Assembly (NCBI RefSeq): GCF_947491715.1 | Contig: NZ_CANLKR010000022.1 | Span: 35,229 to 99,228, forward strand | DNA length: 64,000 bases | Reading direction: 5' to 3' | Source of the DNA: an uncultured Shewanella sp. | GTDB lineage: Bacteria; Pseudomonadota; Gammaproteobacteria; Enterobacterales; Shewanellaceae | The notes under the pieces: generated by a model | The model's input: only the letters and a program-made list of their open reading frames with translations | Database searches by the model: none | Told to the model about the DNA's origin: nothing | Made by a program: the position numbers and the translations under genes | In this document: positions 1 to 7,869 of the stretch, one piece after another | Numbering within the stretch: position 1 is the stretch's first letter | How the letters are laid out: the number at the start of each line of letters is the position of its first letter

Positions 1-2
1 GA

Positions 3-122
3 GAGGTATTTAATAGCCCTCCATCTAATCAAATACAAATGATGGTGAATGCCAGACGAGGCTTTCAAGAATCACATGCAGAGGTAAAAGGATTATGGTA
101 CGCAGAATACAAAGGACATTAA
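3..122 (+). CDS. 3' end of an upstream gene, possibly an Rhs-type toxin C-terminus (partial)
   Basis: The reading frame is open from the window edge to a TAA at 120-122, giving about 39 residues that end in GLWYAEYKGH. It overlaps the start of the next gene by 28 bp, which is the usual tight packing of a toxin tail and its immunity gene. No domain can be named from so short a tail. The toxin reading is inferred only from the two toxin/immunity modules that follow; it could be any protein end. Confidence 0.4.
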   Translation, partial: EVFNSPPSNQIQMMVNARRGFQESHAEVKGLWYAEYKGH

Positions 123-631
123 TACTAGTTCTTCTACTAGCCCTAAATAGTTTGAGTCATGTTCAAGCGGAAGAATACCGCTATCAAGGTATTGGTCATT
201 CGAAATTAATGAAAGTGGTGGTGAATGATGAAGGTTGTATACAACATACTGATACACGAGATGTAACAACATTGGATAAAGAATGCTCTGCCATTGGCAG
301 CGGCCATTTACGTTGGCTCGGCAGAGGCATGTTTGTAGATGTGTCTTTGTCCGATTTAAATAACGAAGCCAGAGTGCAAGACGAAGTGGCCGATATCCGT
401 ATCAAGAATATCGGTACCTTAACTATGCTCAATCGACAATTTGATAATGTCTATGAAATTGTTACAAAAAGGCATAAACCTGTACAAATGGAGGGCTGGG
501 TTTATTTTACTAAAGAGCAAGGGATCATTGCCTTTTCTAGCGTGTATTTACCTAGACGAATTAATTGGGAATCTTTTGTGATGGAGGGGGATTGTGGTTT
601 TGGCGGCCTGTGTAACGACCATAAAAAATAG
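95..631 (+). CDS. Secreted protein of unknown family, candidate immunity protein
   Basis: This 178-residue protein begins with a basic N-terminus and a hydrophobic segment ending near HVQA-EE (about residues 1-25), a good Sec signal peptide, so the mature protein should be periplasmic. A purine-rich AAAGGA lies just before the ATG at 95. The mature part is soluble and beta-rich in appearance, with Cys residues near 48 and 64 and a C-terminal CGFGGLC pair that could form disulfides. I do not recognise the family. It overlaps the end of the preceding frame and precedes two further toxin/secreted-partner modules, so an immunity role against a periplasm-acting toxin is inferred, not shown. Confidence 0.65.
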   Translation: MVRRIQRTLILVLLLALNSLSHVQAEEYRYQGIGHSKLMKVVVNDEGCIQHTDTRDVTTLDKECSAIGSGHLRWLGRGMFVDVSLSDLNNEARVQDEVADIRIKNIGTLTMLNRQFDNVYEIVTKRHKPVQMEGWVYFTKEQGIIAFSSVYLPRRINWESFVMEGDCGFGGLCNDHKK

Positions 632-699
632 TGTTATTTTACTTTTTGATATAAAGAAAACGAACTAAAACACCCAGAGTCAATTCCTTCTATGTTTAT

Positions 700-729
700 G
701 CATTATCCCCAGTATGCTGGGGATGATGC
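700..729 (+). terminator. Hairpin after the first candidate immunity gene
   Basis: Two 13-base arms (GCATTATCCCCAG and CTGGGGATGATGC) flank a TATG loop, with one position that pairs only as a wobble. There is no T-run directly after it, so it may be a weak terminator or just a palindromic repeat. The stretch 632-875 around it holds no convincing gene; a 70-residue open frame at 692-904 has no recognisable features. Confidence 0.4.
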
Positions 730-875
730 TCTCTCTTATCTGTCAATATCGATGAGTCAAACAGTTTGCGGCTGCACAAATTGGCGCCCTTGTTATGATG
801 AGAAGTCATGGTGGGTGGAATTTCAGCCGAATGACAAGGCGGCACTCTTTATAGACACTTTTTATAGAAAGGTAA

Positions 876-1058
876 GAGGGGTCACGGTTTTACTTCTTGT
901 ATAAAAAGAGTGCGGGGGTCACTAAAGGGGCGGGCGGGGCATTTTTACCCGGTGGTGCGAATGTGGAAACCCGTAAAATTGTCGGTGGTACCATCATTTC
1001 AGCGGCCATTGGCGGTACCGCCTCCGCCCTCAGCGGCGGTATTCTTTATAACAGATAA
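876..1058 (+). pseudogene. Remnant of an Rhs pretoxin region
   Basis: The frame ending at the TAA at 1056-1058 reads KSAGVTKGAGGAFLPGGANV and then VGGTIISAAIGGTASALSGG, the Ala/Gly-rich low-complexity stretch that typically lies between the Rhs core and a variable toxin tip. There is no start codon context, and the frame stops just before the downstream toxin frame resumes with NGTKMAAMQYLMNQ. The simplest reading is one frameshift around 1040-1065 in what was a continuous Rhs C-terminal region. It is GC-richer than the toxin tip behind it, as expected for Rhs backbone joined to an acquired tip. Confidence 0.6.
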
Positions 1059-1077
1059 TAGGGCTAACGGCACGAAA

Positions 1078-1539
1078 ATGGCGGCGATGCAGTATTTGAT
1101 GAATCAGACTAATGAGAGTTTGAAGCAGAATTCACAGAGAAAAAAAATCATGGTGAAACTTTTACAAAAAGATAGACAAGGTGCAGTTTATGAGGCTGGA
1201 AAGTATTTAGGAATAACGGAAGATCATATGATTGAACATGAGTTCAAGTATGTAAATAAAACATTATATGGGGATACTTCTCAAGCGGGTAAAGTAAGGA
1301 TTGGTGCCGATGCTTTTAAATCAATAGAAGCATTGATTTCAACAGTGGGACATGAAAATATACATACTATTCAATATCAAGAAGGAAAATTAGGTTATCC
1401 AGGAACCAGTTTATACTACCAAAATCAAATTGAAGCTCATCAATGGGAAATCAATAATGTTGACTTAACAGGTTTTACAAGGGGCGTTCAAGAAAATTTG
1501 AATTTTATTGAATATTATAATAGCCAATTAAATAAGTAA
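1078..1539 (+). CDS. Orphan Rhs toxin tip with a zincin-type HExxH motif
   Basis: The frame is open from 910, but coding character begins about 1065, so the first internal ATG (1078) is used; no strong ribosome site precedes it and the piece may be unexpressed. The tip carries STVGHENIHTIQ, an HExxH zinc-protease motif (His codons at 1351 and 1363), followed about 23 residues later by QIEAHQWE, whose Glu (codon at 1432) is a good third ligand. This layout is known from metallopeptidase toxins at the ends of Rhs and other polymorphic toxins. Base composition is clearly AT-richer than the pretoxin scrap upstream. The gene behind it encodes a secreted protein, the likely cognate immunity. Function is inferred from the motif. 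Confidence 0.6.
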   Translation: MAAMQYLMNQTNESLKQNSQRKKIMVKLLQKDRQGAVYEAGKYLGITEDHMIEHEFKYVNKTLYGDTSQAGKVRIGADAFKSIEALISTVGHENIHTIQYQEGKLGYPGTSLYYQNQIEAHQWEINNVDLTGFTRGVQENLNFIEYYNSQLNK

Positions 1540-1569
1540 GATTAGCTTTACCTTATGAAGGGGCTGTTT

Positions 1570-2001
1570 ATGAAAAAATATTACTTTTTTACGCTATTTT
1601 TGTTGTTTGTACCATTACAGGCAGTATCAACAATTGAATTAAAATTAGCAGAATTAGAAAATAAAGATAAGTTAGGTGTGTCAATTTATAATTACTCAAA
1701 ATCTAAAATAAAATTAGATTATATTATGTGTGTTGAACCTCATACTGGAATCAGCTTTTTGATTGAGGACATGAAAGGGAAAGTTTTTAGCCAATCAACA
1801 ACATTAAATTCAGGATGTAGCCTAAGTAATAAAATTATTGTAGATCGTCATGGAATATTAGGAAAAATTATAGACAAAGATCTTGTTGATATTTTATATT
1901 CACCACCACATAAAAAACTATATGTTACAGCATTGTTGTGTGAGAATTACTTTACTATGGAAAAGTGTCTGTTTAGCAATAAAATATTAGTTGATTTTTA
2001 G
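1570..2001 (+). CDS. Small secreted protein, candidate immunity to the HExxH toxin
   Basis: The start at 1570 is preferred over an ATG at 1555 because AAGGGG lies at good spacing before it and because it opens directly on a signal peptide (MKKYYFFTLFLLFVPLQAVS). The 143-residue product is AT-rich in codon use and has several Cys residues that could pair in the periplasm. It starts 30 bp after the toxin tip. I do not recognise the family. Position and export suggest it protects the periplasm against the preceding toxin; this is inferred from the genomic arrangement alone. Confidence 0.6.
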   Translation: MKKYYFFTLFLLFVPLQAVSTIELKLAELENKDKLGVSIYNYSKSKIKLDYIMCVEPHTGISFLIEDMKGKVFSQSTTLNSGCSLSNKIIVDRHGILGKIIDKDLVDILYSPPHKKLYVTALLCENYFTMEKCLFSNKILVDF

Positions 2002-2020
2002 AAAGGATTAACCAAGATAG

Positions 2021-2120
2021 GATTAACTAATACATATATGGGCGCTCGCCTATAGTAAAGCTTGTTTTGACTTTTAGGAAGCCAAAGAAACTTAGCCAAG
2101 GTCGTAATAGGCCTTGGTAA
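2021..2120 (+). repeat. 100-bp direct repeat, copy A
   Basis: This copy begins GATTAACTAATACATATATG and ends GGCCTTGGTAA. It matches copy B at 3740-3839 without gaps, about 87 of 100 positions by eye, and the last 40 bases are nearly identical. Each copy lies immediately after a candidate immunity gene. Inside is a CCAAGG...CCTTGG inverted repeat that could form a hairpin, so the copies may serve as terminators or as homology blocks for exchanging toxin modules. Confidence 0.8.
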
Positions 2121-2150
2121 GAAAAGAAATAACATGGACAGGCATTGTTA

Positions 2151-2351
2151 ATGAACCAAGTCGCGCTTGTGGTGCAGTCGTCTCACCATAAATAATCTAC
2201 AAAATTACAATGCCTATAGCTATGTACTTGCCTAAATTTTAAAAATCATCCACTCAATGCCACGGATCCCAGTGGGTACTTTTTTAAGCAATTAAAGCGG
2301 TTAAACCGTAATTTCATAAAAGGTGCTGTTAAGATTTTTGGGGCCAATGTA
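2151..2351 (+). pseudogene. Remnant of the 3' end of an Rhs core, frameshifted
   Basis: Three frames read in succession give VVQSSHH, then NNLQNYNAYSYVLA, then NHPLNATDPSGYFFKQLKR. Together these are the conserved Rhs core-end signature (NLQNYNxYSYVxNNPLxxTDPSG) that marks the junction with variable toxin tips. Frameshifts lie near 2190 and 2232. The last frame stays open into the gene that starts at 2352. This shows the module was once the 3' end of an rhs gene. Confidence 0.75.
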
Positions 2352-3296
2352 GTGAATATAGTGGGGAGTGCTTTGACCGCTTACTACGGTGGGCCTGAAG
2401 CTGCTGCATGGAATTATGATTTTAATCGTGCTATGGGGGCTTCAAGTAATGCGGCATTAAAATCAGCTGGGATTACTTATGCAGTTAGTGCAGCGACTTA
2501 CGGTGCATCGGCGATAGTGAATCCTTATATTCAGGTGCTTGCTCAAGCTACAATCGGAGGCATTGCAGCCGAAGCTCAAGGGGGGAAGTTTGCTAACGGC
2601 TTCATTTCAGCAGGGATTGGCGCGGCCATTGGTGGCGGTAGAGGTATTCAAAATCCCTACTATAGGGTTGCTGTTGCGGCAGTTGTGGGCGGTACCACCT
2701 CTACAATTATGGGCGGCAAGTTTGGTAATGGCGCGATGACGGCTGCGTTTTCTGCGGCGCTGAGAGCGGCTGATAATGGGGAATTTGGGAGTGGGGAAGT
2801 TAAAGCAGGTAATACTACAAAAACAAAAGTTGTTCCTGATAAGGCAGGATTGAGAAAAGCGTTGGATAGTGCTGTGGATCGTGGGGAGCTTAGTAGAGCG
2901 CGTGGTTTTGATTCGGCAGATGCTGCGGCAAAAGAAGTGCTTACTGTAACTGCTCCATTATCTAGGAAATATGGTTTAGAGGTTGGAGGAAGTATTTTTG
3001 AGGGGAAAAATGGTAAATATCACTATACTCTTCCGATTATAGGGGATTCTAATTCTGTTTATGTTGCGCCTAATTGGGTAGGGTATCATACTCATCCTAG
3101 TGGTGCCCTTGCTTTTTCTAATAGGTTTACAGCTTACGAAGGCGGAGGTAATGATGCTTTATGGGTAGATAATGCAAATAAAGACTTATATCTAGGAGTT
3201 GAATACAATGATGGAACTATAGGGATTGCTGTCTGCGAATACAATAGTTGTCCAAATATAGGGCAATTTGGGACAGAAGGGAGAATAATTAAATGA
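2352..3296 (+). CDS. Orphan Rhs C-terminal toxin, DUF4329-like
   Basis: The frame continues from the Rhs remnant upstream; a GTG at 2352 is the first plausible start but no clear ribosome site supports it. Residues 1-145 are the Ala/Gly-rich pretoxin region with two GGKFxNG repeats, typical of Rhs proteins. Residues about 180-300 resemble DUF4329: RGFDSADAAAKEVL, then GGSIFEGKNGKYHYT, then YHTHPSG. The HTHP at 246-249 followed by Ser at 256 recalls the JAMM metalloprotease pattern HxHP-x6-S-x2-D, but the final Asp position is Phe here. The stop overlaps the start of the next gene (ATGA), so toxin and partner are translationally coupled. Biochemical activity is unknown. Confidence 0.65.
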   Translation: MNIVGSALTAYYGGPEAAAWNYDFNRAMGASSNAALKSAGITYAVSAATYGASAIVNPYIQVLAQATIGGIAAEAQGGKFANGFISAGIGAAIGGGRGIQNPYYRVAVAAVVGGTTSTIMGGKFGNGAMTAAFSAALRAADNGEFGSGEVKAGNTTKTKVVPDKAGLRKALDSAVDRGELSRARGFDSADAAAKEVLTVTAPLSRKYGLEVGGSIFEGKNGKYHYTLPIIGDSNSVYVAPNWVGYHTHPSGALAFSNRFTAYEGGGNDALWVDNANKDLYLGVEYNDGTIGIAVCEYNSCPNIGQFGTEGRIIK

Positions 3297-3745
3297 TAAG
3301 TAGTATAAAATTAATATTGTTTGGTTTATTTTTGGTTTTTTATTTACCCTATTCATTTGCACAGAATCATTCGTTGATAAGTCAAAGTCATGTTGCAATT
3401 AATCAATGTATTAGTAAGTTTCAAAGCGAAACAAAGAATAAAATAAGCGAAGATATTGACCATGTATATGTAGATGTATTTAGTAAAGGTATGGTTATTG
3501 GGTTTACTAGAGGTGAAGTTGGTATTTTTGATGAAAGATCAATTAACTATAAACCATATTTGGTTTGTGGTCTTTATGAGAAAACAATTGTTTATTTAGG
3601 TGATGGGTTGAGAAAAGAGCCTATTTTTGATAATGAGTTTAATGATAAATACCATGACTATAAACATGATTTCATCAGTTTACTTTTTAAGAAAAATGCA
3701 GATGATTTTGAGTTTAGTAACTCTATGAAAATAAAAGTAGATTAA
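3293..3745 (+). CDS. Small secreted protein, candidate immunity to the DUF4329-like toxin
   Basis: The 150-residue product opens with a signal peptide (hydrophobic residues 5-20, cleavage after SFA-Q). Its ATG overlaps the toxin stop codon, and AGAAGGGAGA upstream is a suitable ribosome site. The rest is AT-rich in coding and has two Cys residues (about 39 and 92). Family not recognised. Coupling to the toxin gene and export to the periplasm support an immunity role by inference, and suggest the toxin acts outside the cytoplasm. Confidence 0.6.
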   Translation: MISSIKLILFGLFLVFYLPYSFAQNHSLISQSHVAINQCISKFQSETKNKISEDIDHVYVDVFSKGMVIGFTRGEVGIFDERSINYKPYLVCGLYEKTIVYLGDGLRKEPIFDNEFNDKYHDYKHDFISLLFKKNADDFEFSNSMKIKVD

Positions 3746-3839
3746 CTAAGACATATATGGACGCTCCCGTTGAGTCAAGCCTATTTTGATTTTTAATAAG
3801 CCAAAGAAACTTAGCCAAGGTCATAATAGGCCTTGGTAA
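3740..3839 (+). repeat. 100-bp direct repeat, copy B
   Basis: This is the partner of the repeat at 2021-2120 and begins at the last codons of the immunity gene, so the gene stop lies inside it. Most differences from copy A are in the first 60 bases; the last 40 have a single difference. Confidence 0.8.
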
Positions 3840-4229
3840 TAAAAACTAAACCCTCATTCTTACTTACTCCGTTTTGGTCATGGATCTCGATGCTGGCGAC
3901 TTATTTTGCTCAAACTCGCTCAAAGCGGTTGGGCTGACATCGCTTTATGAGAAAAGAGGTGGGCTTAGCAAGATGACTTGTGCCCTATGGTGAAGGTAAG
4001 TGTGAGAGGATCACGACTGAAAAGAGTCGTGAAGGTGACAGCTAAAAGTGATGGTAAGGGCCGGGCGACAGTGACCTTCTCTGGTGGCACCCGTTTGGGA
4101 AAGTGATTAATTGTTAATTACATTTTTGTGAGTAGATGAAGGTGATTGTGTGAAATATGGGTAAATTATCAACGAAGCGTGCAGGTTATAATTTATACTG
4201 AAGGAATAATCATTTACGGGGTTTTTATC
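3840..4229 (+). other. Gap with no clear gene; one 39-codon open frame
   Basis: An open frame at 3987-4106 reads MVKVSVRGSRLKRVVKVTAK and then SDGKGRATVTFSGGTRLGK, with a protein-like composition but no ribosome site; it may be a scrap of a larger gene. Within it, CACGACT...AGTCGTG forms a small hairpin near 4013-4032. The GC content is higher than in the neighbouring immunity genes. Confidence 0.35.
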
Positions 4230-4733
4230 ATGATAAAATGTAAATTGAGCACGCGCATTACTACTTCCTTTGCTTTTGTTTTTACGTTCATGCTGGTGGC
4301 TTTTTTGGGGGGGTGTACCAATACGCCTAACCCTTACGGTGATGCTTATGGCTCGGCCGATACCCGTACCATCCAAAATGTGTATTATGGCACTGTGACT
4401 AAAACCACGCCAGTGACAATCGATGCGTCACAGGGCAGTAATATGGTGGGTACCATTGCCGGAGCTGCGGCCGGTGGCATACTGGGCTCAACGATTGGCG
4501 GAGGCATAGGTTCTACATTGGCGGCGATAGGTGGTGGCCTTTTAGGTGGCTATGCTGGCGGTGAGGCGGCCAATGCTATGGGTAAAGAAAATGGGGTTAA
4601 TTTAACTATACGTCTGGATGACGATGAAGTGATTTCAGTTGTGCAGGCCGTTGATCCAGATATGATTTTTCAGGTCGGGCAACAAGTGCAGGTGAATGTC
4701 GACAGGGATACGGCTAGGGTCACTCCTCGTTAG
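4230..4733 (+). CDS. SlyB/Pcp-like outer membrane lipoprotein with glycine zipper
   Basis: The start at 4230 is chosen because it leads directly into a lipoprotein signal (LVAFLGGC, lipidated Cys at residue 29); an upstream in-frame start would place 28 extra residues before it. Residues about 70-115 are a Gly/Ala-rich two-helix glycine zipper (GTIAGAAAGGILGSTIGGGIG and onward), followed by a small C-terminal domain ending VNVDRDTARVTPR. This is the architecture of the SlyB/Pcp family, small lipoproteins of the outer membrane thought to help keep the envelope intact. It stands alone between the Rhs relics and a convergent gene. Confidence 0.8.
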   Translation: MIKCKLSTRITTSFAFVFTFMLVAFLGGCTNTPNPYGDAYGSADTRTIQNVYYGTVTKTTPVTIDASQGSNMVGTIAGAAAGGILGSTIGGGIGSTLAAIGGGLLGGYAGGEAANAMGKENGVNLTIRLDDDEVISVVQAVDPDMIFQVGQQVQVNVDRDTARVTPR

Positions 4734-4791
4734 TCATTTTGTAGTGAGGAACAGGCCATTTATCCTGATCCTCTTTTTTACCATTGTGGCA

Positions 4792-5811
4792 TTATTTGTC
4801 AGGCTTTCCTTGAACTAAATACCCTGTATCAACGCCAAACCAAAAACTGCCGTCGGTGTTGTCAAAATACATATGCCGAATATTGCCGCCGCTGGGGACT
4901 GGGGTTTGGCTGATGAATTTCTCTTTTTCCGTATCAAAAGCAAAAATAATATTGGGCACCTCGCCAGTATCGGCTATCCATAGTTGTCCTTTGCTGTCCA
5001 GTGCCGTGCCGTAAGGACGGGGACTTTTGCTGGGAAGCTTCCATTCTTTAAACTTTTCATTGTTGGGAGAGTAGCGACCTAGATAGCCACCAATGTAATC
5101 TACATACCAAATATTGCCGCTGGGATCTATTTCAAGTCTGCGAGGGCGGGCGTCGGGGCGAGGGAGATTGACTTCAGTCACAAGCATATTTTCAGGTTCG
5201 ACCCAAGCCAGTTTATTGGTACCAAAAAGCACTATCCAAGGGCGATTTTGAGCATCCATTTTGATGCCATAAGGGCGAGCGTTGGCCGTCGTTGGCGTGG
5301 CGACTCGCACTTGTCCATTATCCACATTTAACAGGCCGATACGATTGCTTTGTTGAGCAGTGAACCAGATATTTCCTTGTTGATTAAAAATCAGCGTGTG
5401 CGGGTCGTTGACACCTTCGGGCATGGGATATTGTTGAATTTTTCCATTTTCAGGGTTCATGCGTCCAATATGGGCATTACGGTTACCGGCGTACCAAACC
5501 TGACCTTTTTTATCCACTATTAGGTTATGAGGGTGAGTGCCTACTGGCACTTCGTACTTTTTAAATTGTTGGTTTGACGGGGTGAATCGACCAATATAAT
5601 TACCGGTTTGCCCACAGAACCAGATCTGATCTGTGGTGCCGACATGAGGGTCTCTGGGTAGGCCTCCCCAAGGGACTTTCCATTCGTTTAATGAGAGCCG
5701 ATTAGGTAGGCTGTTTTCTTGTGCTGAAGCATTAGCCGGACCTGTGAAGCAGAGGTAGATAAAGAATGCGATAAGCTGATAAGTAGATAATCGTTTGATA
5801 TTAACAGGCAT
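4792..5811 (-). CDS. Secreted beta-propeller protein, Vgb (virginiamycin B lyase)-like
   Basis: The ATG at 5811 is used because AGGAG lies 8 bases upstream; a TTG 15 bases earlier overlaps that site. A signal peptide ends near ANA-SA. The mature 310 residues are about six repeats of the form PxxDPxxxxWxxxxxxxxIGRxxPxxG (for example GQVWYAGNRNAHIGRMNPEN), typical of the NHL/SMP-30-like propeller of the Vgb family. True streptogramin lyases rely on a few His and Glu residues that I cannot place with certainty, so an antibiotic-lyase function should not be assumed; environmental homologues are often of unknown function. Confidence 0.75.
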   Translation of the reverse strand: MPVNIKRLSTYQLIAFFIYLCFTGPANASAQENSLPNRLSLNEWKVPWGGLPRDPHVGTTDQIWFCGQTGNYIGRFTPSNQQFKKYEVPVGTHPHNLIVDKKGQVWYAGNRNAHIGRMNPENGKIQQYPMPEGVNDPHTLIFNQQGNIWFTAQQSNRIGLLNVDNGQVRVATPTTANARPYGIKMDAQNRPWIVLFGTNKLAWVEPENMLVTEVNLPRPDARPRRLEIDPSGNIWYVDYIGGYLGRYSPNNEKFKEWKLPSKSPRPYGTALDSKGQLWIADTGEVPNIIFAFDTEKEKFISQTPVPSGGNIRHMYFDNTDGSFWFGVDTGYLVQGKPDK

Positions 5812-6131
5812 TTTCAGACTCCTCAATGATCTTTTATTGTTGGCCTTGTGGGGGCACTGGATGAGAACTCCACTTTAGTGTAGATAAAGCATAGGATAAT
5901 AAACCTGAGTCTGGTTTAAGGTTTGGCAAAATAAGCGTCTTCCATTAATGTCATTGACTCATGAATAATCTCTTTAAAGGAACAGGCACCAATCCCACCG
6001 AGTAAGCTTAATAATAGTGGAATGTCGGCAACGGTTCTCTTTGTGTTTTTTATGAAAGACAGTTATTTTAAATGCTTATTTGAGCAAATGATTATGACGA
6101 GACATTTTAACGAAACATTTTAACGAAACAT

Positions 6132-6430
6132 TAGGGGCTGTTGATCTTTGGTGGTTATTTCTGCAGCCGTTTGTGGGGTCTTTATACAAGGCAGAGCTTA
6201 TGCAGTGTAGTTATTCTACATTAATAAGCGATAACGCCGTAAAAAGGGACCACAAACGCTGTCCTCATTCTTTTATAAAGTAGGATCCAGCTAAACGTGT
6301 TTTACCCTTTGTTGAGAGCGCCTTTGTTAAAGAAAGAGGGCTTAGAATGACTAGGCGTCACCTCTCCCACCGCGATTAAAACACGTTTATCTCGGACATA
6401 ATTTAACCACGAAAGTTCAACAGCCCCTAG
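6132..6430. mobile_element. MITE-like element with 19-bp terminal inverted repeats
   Basis: The left end TTAGGGGCTGTTGATCTTT (6131-6149) and right end AAAGTTCAACAGCCCCTAG (6412-6430) are inverted repeats with one internal mismatch. Further nested inverted repeats lie inside: AAACGTGTTTTA near 6293 with TAAAACACGTTT near 6376, and a GTTTGTGG/CCACAAAC pair around 6169 and 6260. No transposase is encoded in the 299 bp, so it is non-autonomous. The right end stops about 16 bases before the thiolase start, so the element forms most of that gene's upstream region. The stretch 5812-6130 between the propeller gene and the element shows no gene. Confidence 0.65.
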
Positions 6431-6445
6431 ACAAGGAAGAAAAAC

Positions 6446-7594
6446 ATGACCCAAGCCTATATTGTTGATGCGTTAAGAACCCCCACTGGACGGCGAAAAG
6501 GCAGCCTATCTCATGTGCATGCTGCCGATTTAGGCGCCCATGTGTTAAAGACCTTGGTTGAGCGCAATGGCATTCCTGATCAAGAATATGAAGATGTGAT
6601 TTTTGGTTGTTTAGATAATATTGGATCGCAAACGGCGAATATTGCGCGTACAGCTTGGTTAAGCGCAGGGCTGAGTCAAAGAGTGCCAGGGACGACAATT
6701 GACAGGCAATGCGGCTCATCACAGCAGGCGGTGCATTTTGCCGCACAAGCGGTGATGTCGGGCACCATGGATGTGGTGGTGGCGGGGGGCGTGCAAACCA
6801 TGACGCAAATACCTATTGGTTCGGCGATGACAGTGGCAGAGCCGCTGGGTTTTAGTGATCCTTTTACGGGAGCAACAGGTTGGGCTAAGCGCTATGGTAA
6901 GGTGATGCCAACCCAATACCAAGCGGCGCAGATGATTGCCGATAAGTGGGGTTTTAGTCGTGAGGATTTGGAGCGTTATTCACTTGAGTCACACGCCAGA
7001 GCGTTAAATGCCATTAAGGAAGGACGGTTCGATAGGGAAGTGGTGCCACTTGAAGGCTTATTGATGGATGAAACCGCGAGGGAGTCATCTCCTGAAAAAA
7101 TGGCGCAGCTCGGTAGCCTTTTTGGTTGTGACAAATTGACCGCTGCGGTGGCATCACAAGTGAGTGATGCCGCATCGGCCATGTTAATTGTGTCAAAGGC
7201 TGCGCTTGAGCGTTATAACTTGACGCCTCGTGCGCGCATTCATCATATGAGTGTGTGCGGTGACGATCCTATTTGGATGCTGACCGCACCAATAGAAGCT
7301 ACAAAGCTGGCACTGAAAAAAGCTGGAATGACCTTAAATGATATTGACTTAGTGGAGATTAACGAAGCTTTTGCCTCCGTGGCCATGGCTTGGTTGAAAG
7401 AAACTGGGTTTGATTATCATAAAACCAATGTTAACGGTGGTGCCATTGCACTTGGGCATCCTCTGGGTGCGACAGGAACCAAATTGATGACGACATTATT
7501 GCATGAGCTTGAAAGAACGGGTGGCCGTTTTGGGCTGCAAACCATGTGCGAAGGTGGTGGATTGGCTAACGTGACCATTATAGAAAGGTTATAG
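6446..7594 (+). CDS. Thiolase (acetyl-CoA C-acyltransferase)
   Basis: This 382-residue enzyme has all three thiolase signatures: nucleophile Cys89 in DRQCGSSQQ, NEAF at 306-309, the GGAIALGHPLGATG block with His338, and base Cys368 in MCEGGG. It cleaves 3-ketoacyl-CoA, or condenses two acyl-CoAs, in the cytoplasm. Length is normal for the family. A ribosome site AAGGAAG precedes the ATG. No beta-oxidation partner lies beside it, so substrate range cannot be told; the MITE-like element directly upstream may influence expression. Confidence 0.9.
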   Translation: MTQAYIVDALRTPTGRRKGSLSHVHAADLGAHVLKTLVERNGIPDQEYEDVIFGCLDNIGSQTANIARTAWLSAGLSQRVPGTTIDRQCGSSQQAVHFAAQAVMSGTMDVVVAGGVQTMTQIPIGSAMTVAEPLGFSDPFTGATGWAKRYGKVMPTQYQAAQMIADKWGFSREDLERYSLESHARALNAIKEGRFDREVVPLEGLLMDETARESSPEKMAQLGSLFGCDKLTAAVASQVSDAASAMLIVSKAALERYNLTPRARIHHMSVCGDDPIWMLTAPIEATKLALKKAGMTLNDIDLVEINEAFASVAMAWLKETGFDYHKTNVNGGAIALGHPLGATGTKLMTTLLHELERTGGRFGLQTMCEGGGLANVTIIERL

Positions 7595-7869
7595 TGGCGT
7601 TGTTTCCCATTAACGCGTTTTGGTTGACTTTTATGAATGAGCTTTGCAAAAAAATGTAATGATTTTGTCAAGACTTAACTTGACATAGATTAAGGGATCC
7701 ATACACTGATGCTAGATTTGAGCGTTTAATAACATGTTAATCGATATTCAGCGCTCAGAAGTGAAATAATAATAAATGAAAAACATTATAATCAATATGA
7801 TTGCCACCTTTTATTGAAGATGCTCCCTTTTTACATGAGTAACGTAGCCAACATGAGTGGAATAATCCA

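Noticed and set aside
692..904. 70-residue open frame after the first immunity gene
   Set aside because: No ribosome site or domain, and it overlaps a hairpin and the start of the Rhs pretoxin remnant in another frame.
910..1077. N-terminal extension of the HExxH toxin frame
   Set aside because: These 56 codons (PPPPSAAVFF and similar) are the pretoxin sequence read in the wrong frame, so the GTG at 910 is not a real start.
4792..5811. Calling the propeller protein a streptogramin resistance enzyme
   Set aside because: Only the fold repeats are evident; catalytic His/Glu residues could not be placed.
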